Source: Kribbella monticola (GTDB lineage Bacteria; Actinomycetota; Actinomycetes; Propionibacteriales; Kribbellaceae). From it: a DNA stretch of 64,000 nucleotides. The stretch is from contig NZ_QFXK01000030.1 in NCBI RefSeq assembly GCF_003261635.1, forward strand, positions 434,001-498,000, read 5' to 3'. A model generated the notes under the pieces. It made no database searches. It was given only the letters and a program-made list of their open reading frames with translations, and was not told where the DNA came from. Below, piece after piece: positions 62,639 to 64,000 of this stretch. The position numbers and the translations under genes were made by a program. How positions within the stretch are numbered: the first letter of the stretch is position 1; every line of letters begins with the position of its first letter.

Positions 62639-63859
62639 TTAGTTGCCCAAGACAACAGGCATGGCGGCGAAGCCGCGGAGCGCGAGTCCGGCGCTCTGCA
62701 CCGGCGGGCTCGCGAGCGCCAGGTCGGGGAATCGCTGGAACAGCCGCGGCAGCGCCAGCCGGCCTTCCGCCCGGGCGAGGACCGCACCGATGCAGAAGTA
62801 CGCTCCGGCGCCGAACGTGATGTGCCGCTTGTCCGGACGCTCGATGTCGAACACCTCCGGATGGGGGAAGCGCGCGGGATCACGGTTGGCGGCGCCGAGG
62901 ATGACGAGCACCAGACCGCCCTCAGGGATGGTCACCCCTGCGACCTCGAGGTCTTCCGACGCTGTTCGCACCACCAATTGCGCGGTGCCGTCCCAGCGCA
63001 GTACCTCCTCCACACAGGCTTCCGCCACCGCGGGATCGCTCGCGAGAGCCTTCACCAACTCCGGCCTCTCGAGCAGCGGCGGGATCGCGTTGCCGAGCAG
63101 GTTGATGGTGGTGACGAAGCTTGCATTGAAGAGCACCAGCAGGTTGCCGATCAGCTCGTCGTCGGTGAGATCACCATCGCCTGCGTCGATCACCTGGACC
63201 AGTGCGCTGATCAGGTCGTCGCCCGGCTCGGAGCGACGGGCGGCGATCAGCGACGCGTAGTACTCCGACATTTCGGTGGCAGCGTTGTTGGCAGCGGCAA
63301 CCTTCTCCGGAGTACGGCCCCCGAAGTCGAGGTAGTCCTCGACCCGCTGCACCCGGGTCCGGAACCAGTCCAGATCGGGTGCTGGGATGCCGAGCAGCGC
63401 ACTCATCACCCCGGCCGGCAGCAGATAACCGAACTCCGCGATGAAGTCGACCGGACCGTCAGAACCTAAGCCTGCAAGGCGATCCAGCAAGTCGTCGGTG
63501 AGTGCGGTGATCTCGGGCTCCAGCGCCGCCACCCGCCTGGGCGTGAACGCGGCATGGAAAGCCCGCCGCATCCGGCCGTGGTCCGGCTCGGTCCGGAACA
63601 TCATCGAGTTGCTCAGCGCTTTGGTGATCGGATCCGCATCCGGCGCAGGCGGCGGACCACCTTTGACAAAGCGAGGATCACGCAGGATCTGGTCGACCGC
63701 CGCATACCCGTTGGCCACCGCGGCGTACGCCGGGCTGGCGGGGGTCAGATTGACCGGCCCGAGCGCGTGCAGCCTTTCGTACAAGGGGTACGGCGCGCGC
63801 CGACCGGCGTCGGTCTGGAGCTCGGCGAGGATCTCATCTGCCGTCCCGTTGATCGTCAT
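62639..63859 (-). CDS. Cytochrome P450
   Basis: 406 residues, bacterial class I P450. Heme loop FGAGAYFCIGAVLARAEGRL (Cys ~358), ExxR in CVEEVLRWD, and MMFRTEPDHGRMRRAFHAAF (C-helix region). In the I helix the usual AGxE/DTT is replaced by NASFVTT, so the acid of the acid-alcohol pair appears missing. This is seen in some P450s acting on carrier-bound substrates or doing unusual chemistry. The start overlaps the next P450 stop by four bases (ATGA). Confidence 0.9.
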   Translation of the reverse strand: MTINGTADEILAELQTDAGRRAPYPLYERLHALGPVNLTPASPAYAAVANGYAAVDQILRDPRFVKGGPPPAPDADPITKALSNSMMFRTEPDHGRMRRAFHAAFTPRRVAALEPEITALTDDLLDRLAGLGSDGPVDFIAEFGYLLPAGVMSALLGIPAPDLDWFRTRVQRVEDYLDFGGRTPEKVAAANNAATEMSEYYASLIAARRSEPGDDLISALVQVIDAGDGDLTDDELIGNLLVLFNASFVTTINLLGNAIPPLLERPELVKALASDPAVAEACVEEVLRWDGTAQLVVRTASEDLEVAGVTIPEGGLVLVILGAANRDPARFPHPEVFDIERPDKRHITFGAGAYFCIGAVLARAEGRLALPRLFQRFPDLALASPPVQSAGLALRGFAAMPVVLGN

Positions 63860-64000
63860 AGCGCCACCGGCATCGACTTGTAGCCACGGAGGAACTGCTG
63901 TGGATTGCGAACCGTCGGTCCGGCCGGCCGCAAGGACGGGAACCGTTCCAGCAAACGCGGGAAGGCGATTCGCCCCTCCGCCCGGGCCAGCGCGGCGCCC
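63856..64000 (-). CDS. Second cytochrome P450, C-terminal fragment
   Basis: The last 48 codons are visible: GAALARAEGRIAFPRLLERF then RPAGPTVRNPQQFLRGYKSM and PVAL. This is the P450 segment just after the heme Cys, closely parallel to the neighbouring P450. The gene continues beyond the right edge. Confidence 0.8.
   Translation of the reverse strand, partial: GAALARAEGRIAFPRLLERFPSLRPAGPTVRNPQQFLRGYKSMPVAL

Overview
The window is high-GC DNA (coding third positions almost all G or C) from an actinobacterium. Gene content and order point to Propionibacteriales, most like Kribbella: a biotin operon carrying the actinobacterial auxiliary gene bsaP, an RsdA/SigD-type sigma and anti-sigma pair beside guaB and guaB3, a CIRCE-controlled groES-groEL whose GroEL has a His-rich tail, and a tsaE-tsaB-rimI-tsaD block beside alr, an order shared with Mycobacterium and Streptomyces. 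The genus is an inference from gene order and protein style, not from a search.

Layout. (1) 1-12.1 kb: much of an extracellular contractile injection system (eCIS, phage-tail-like). One tightly overlapping minus-strand operon reads sheath, two tubes, a small Cys-pair protein, a DUF6760-like protein, a DUF4157 'eCIS-core' protein, a third tube, a Pvc7-like tube/adaptor protein, a VgrG-like spike, gp25 and baseplate J (cut by the left edge). A DUF4255/Pvc16-type terminator and a PAAR tip run divergently. (2) 12.2-19.9 kb: a MalT/LAL-type LuxR regulator with a perfect CRP-like box upstream, then a four-gene divergent module of unrecognised proteins, two of which carry six copies of a ~57-residue Trp-rich 'RGDW...WLP' repeat. 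This is the best candidate for an undescribed component, possibly CIS-linked. (3) 19.9-24.9 kb: bioB-bsaP-bioA-bioF-bioD, then a non-coding-looking region with a structured leader, a 51-codon ORF and two hairpins on the plus strand. (4) 24.9-39.4 kb: hydrolases, a ChoD-like GMC oxidoreductase with an aldehyde dehydrogenase, guaB3, guaB and rsdA-sigD, with two unrelated tandem DNA repeat arrays either side of a duplicated-domain hypothetical gene. (5) 39.5-58 kb: groEL-groES, a secreted peptidoglycan-binding protein, a methyltransferase, MerR, the t6A (TsaBDE) operon, alr, a LysR/aminotransferase pair, a META lipoprotein, nnr, acpS and coaA. (6) 58.1-64 kb: the edge of what looks like a specialised-metabolite cluster: MFS exporter, HpgT-like aminotransferase, hydroxymandelate-oxidase-like enzyme, esterase and two cytochromes P450 (the second cut by the right edge). 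The HpgT/Hmo pair suggests 4-hydroxyphenylglycine supply.

How it fits together. Region 1 supplies a contractile nanomachine. Region 2 supplies a plausible regulator and candidate cargo or accessory proteins. Regions 3-5 are mostly housekeeping (biotin, GTP, chaperonin, tRNA t6A, D-alanine, CoA/ACP). Region 6 is accessory metabolism. No rRNA, tRNA, CRISPR array, transposase or phage head gene was recognised. All functional calls rest on motif and family recognition by eye.
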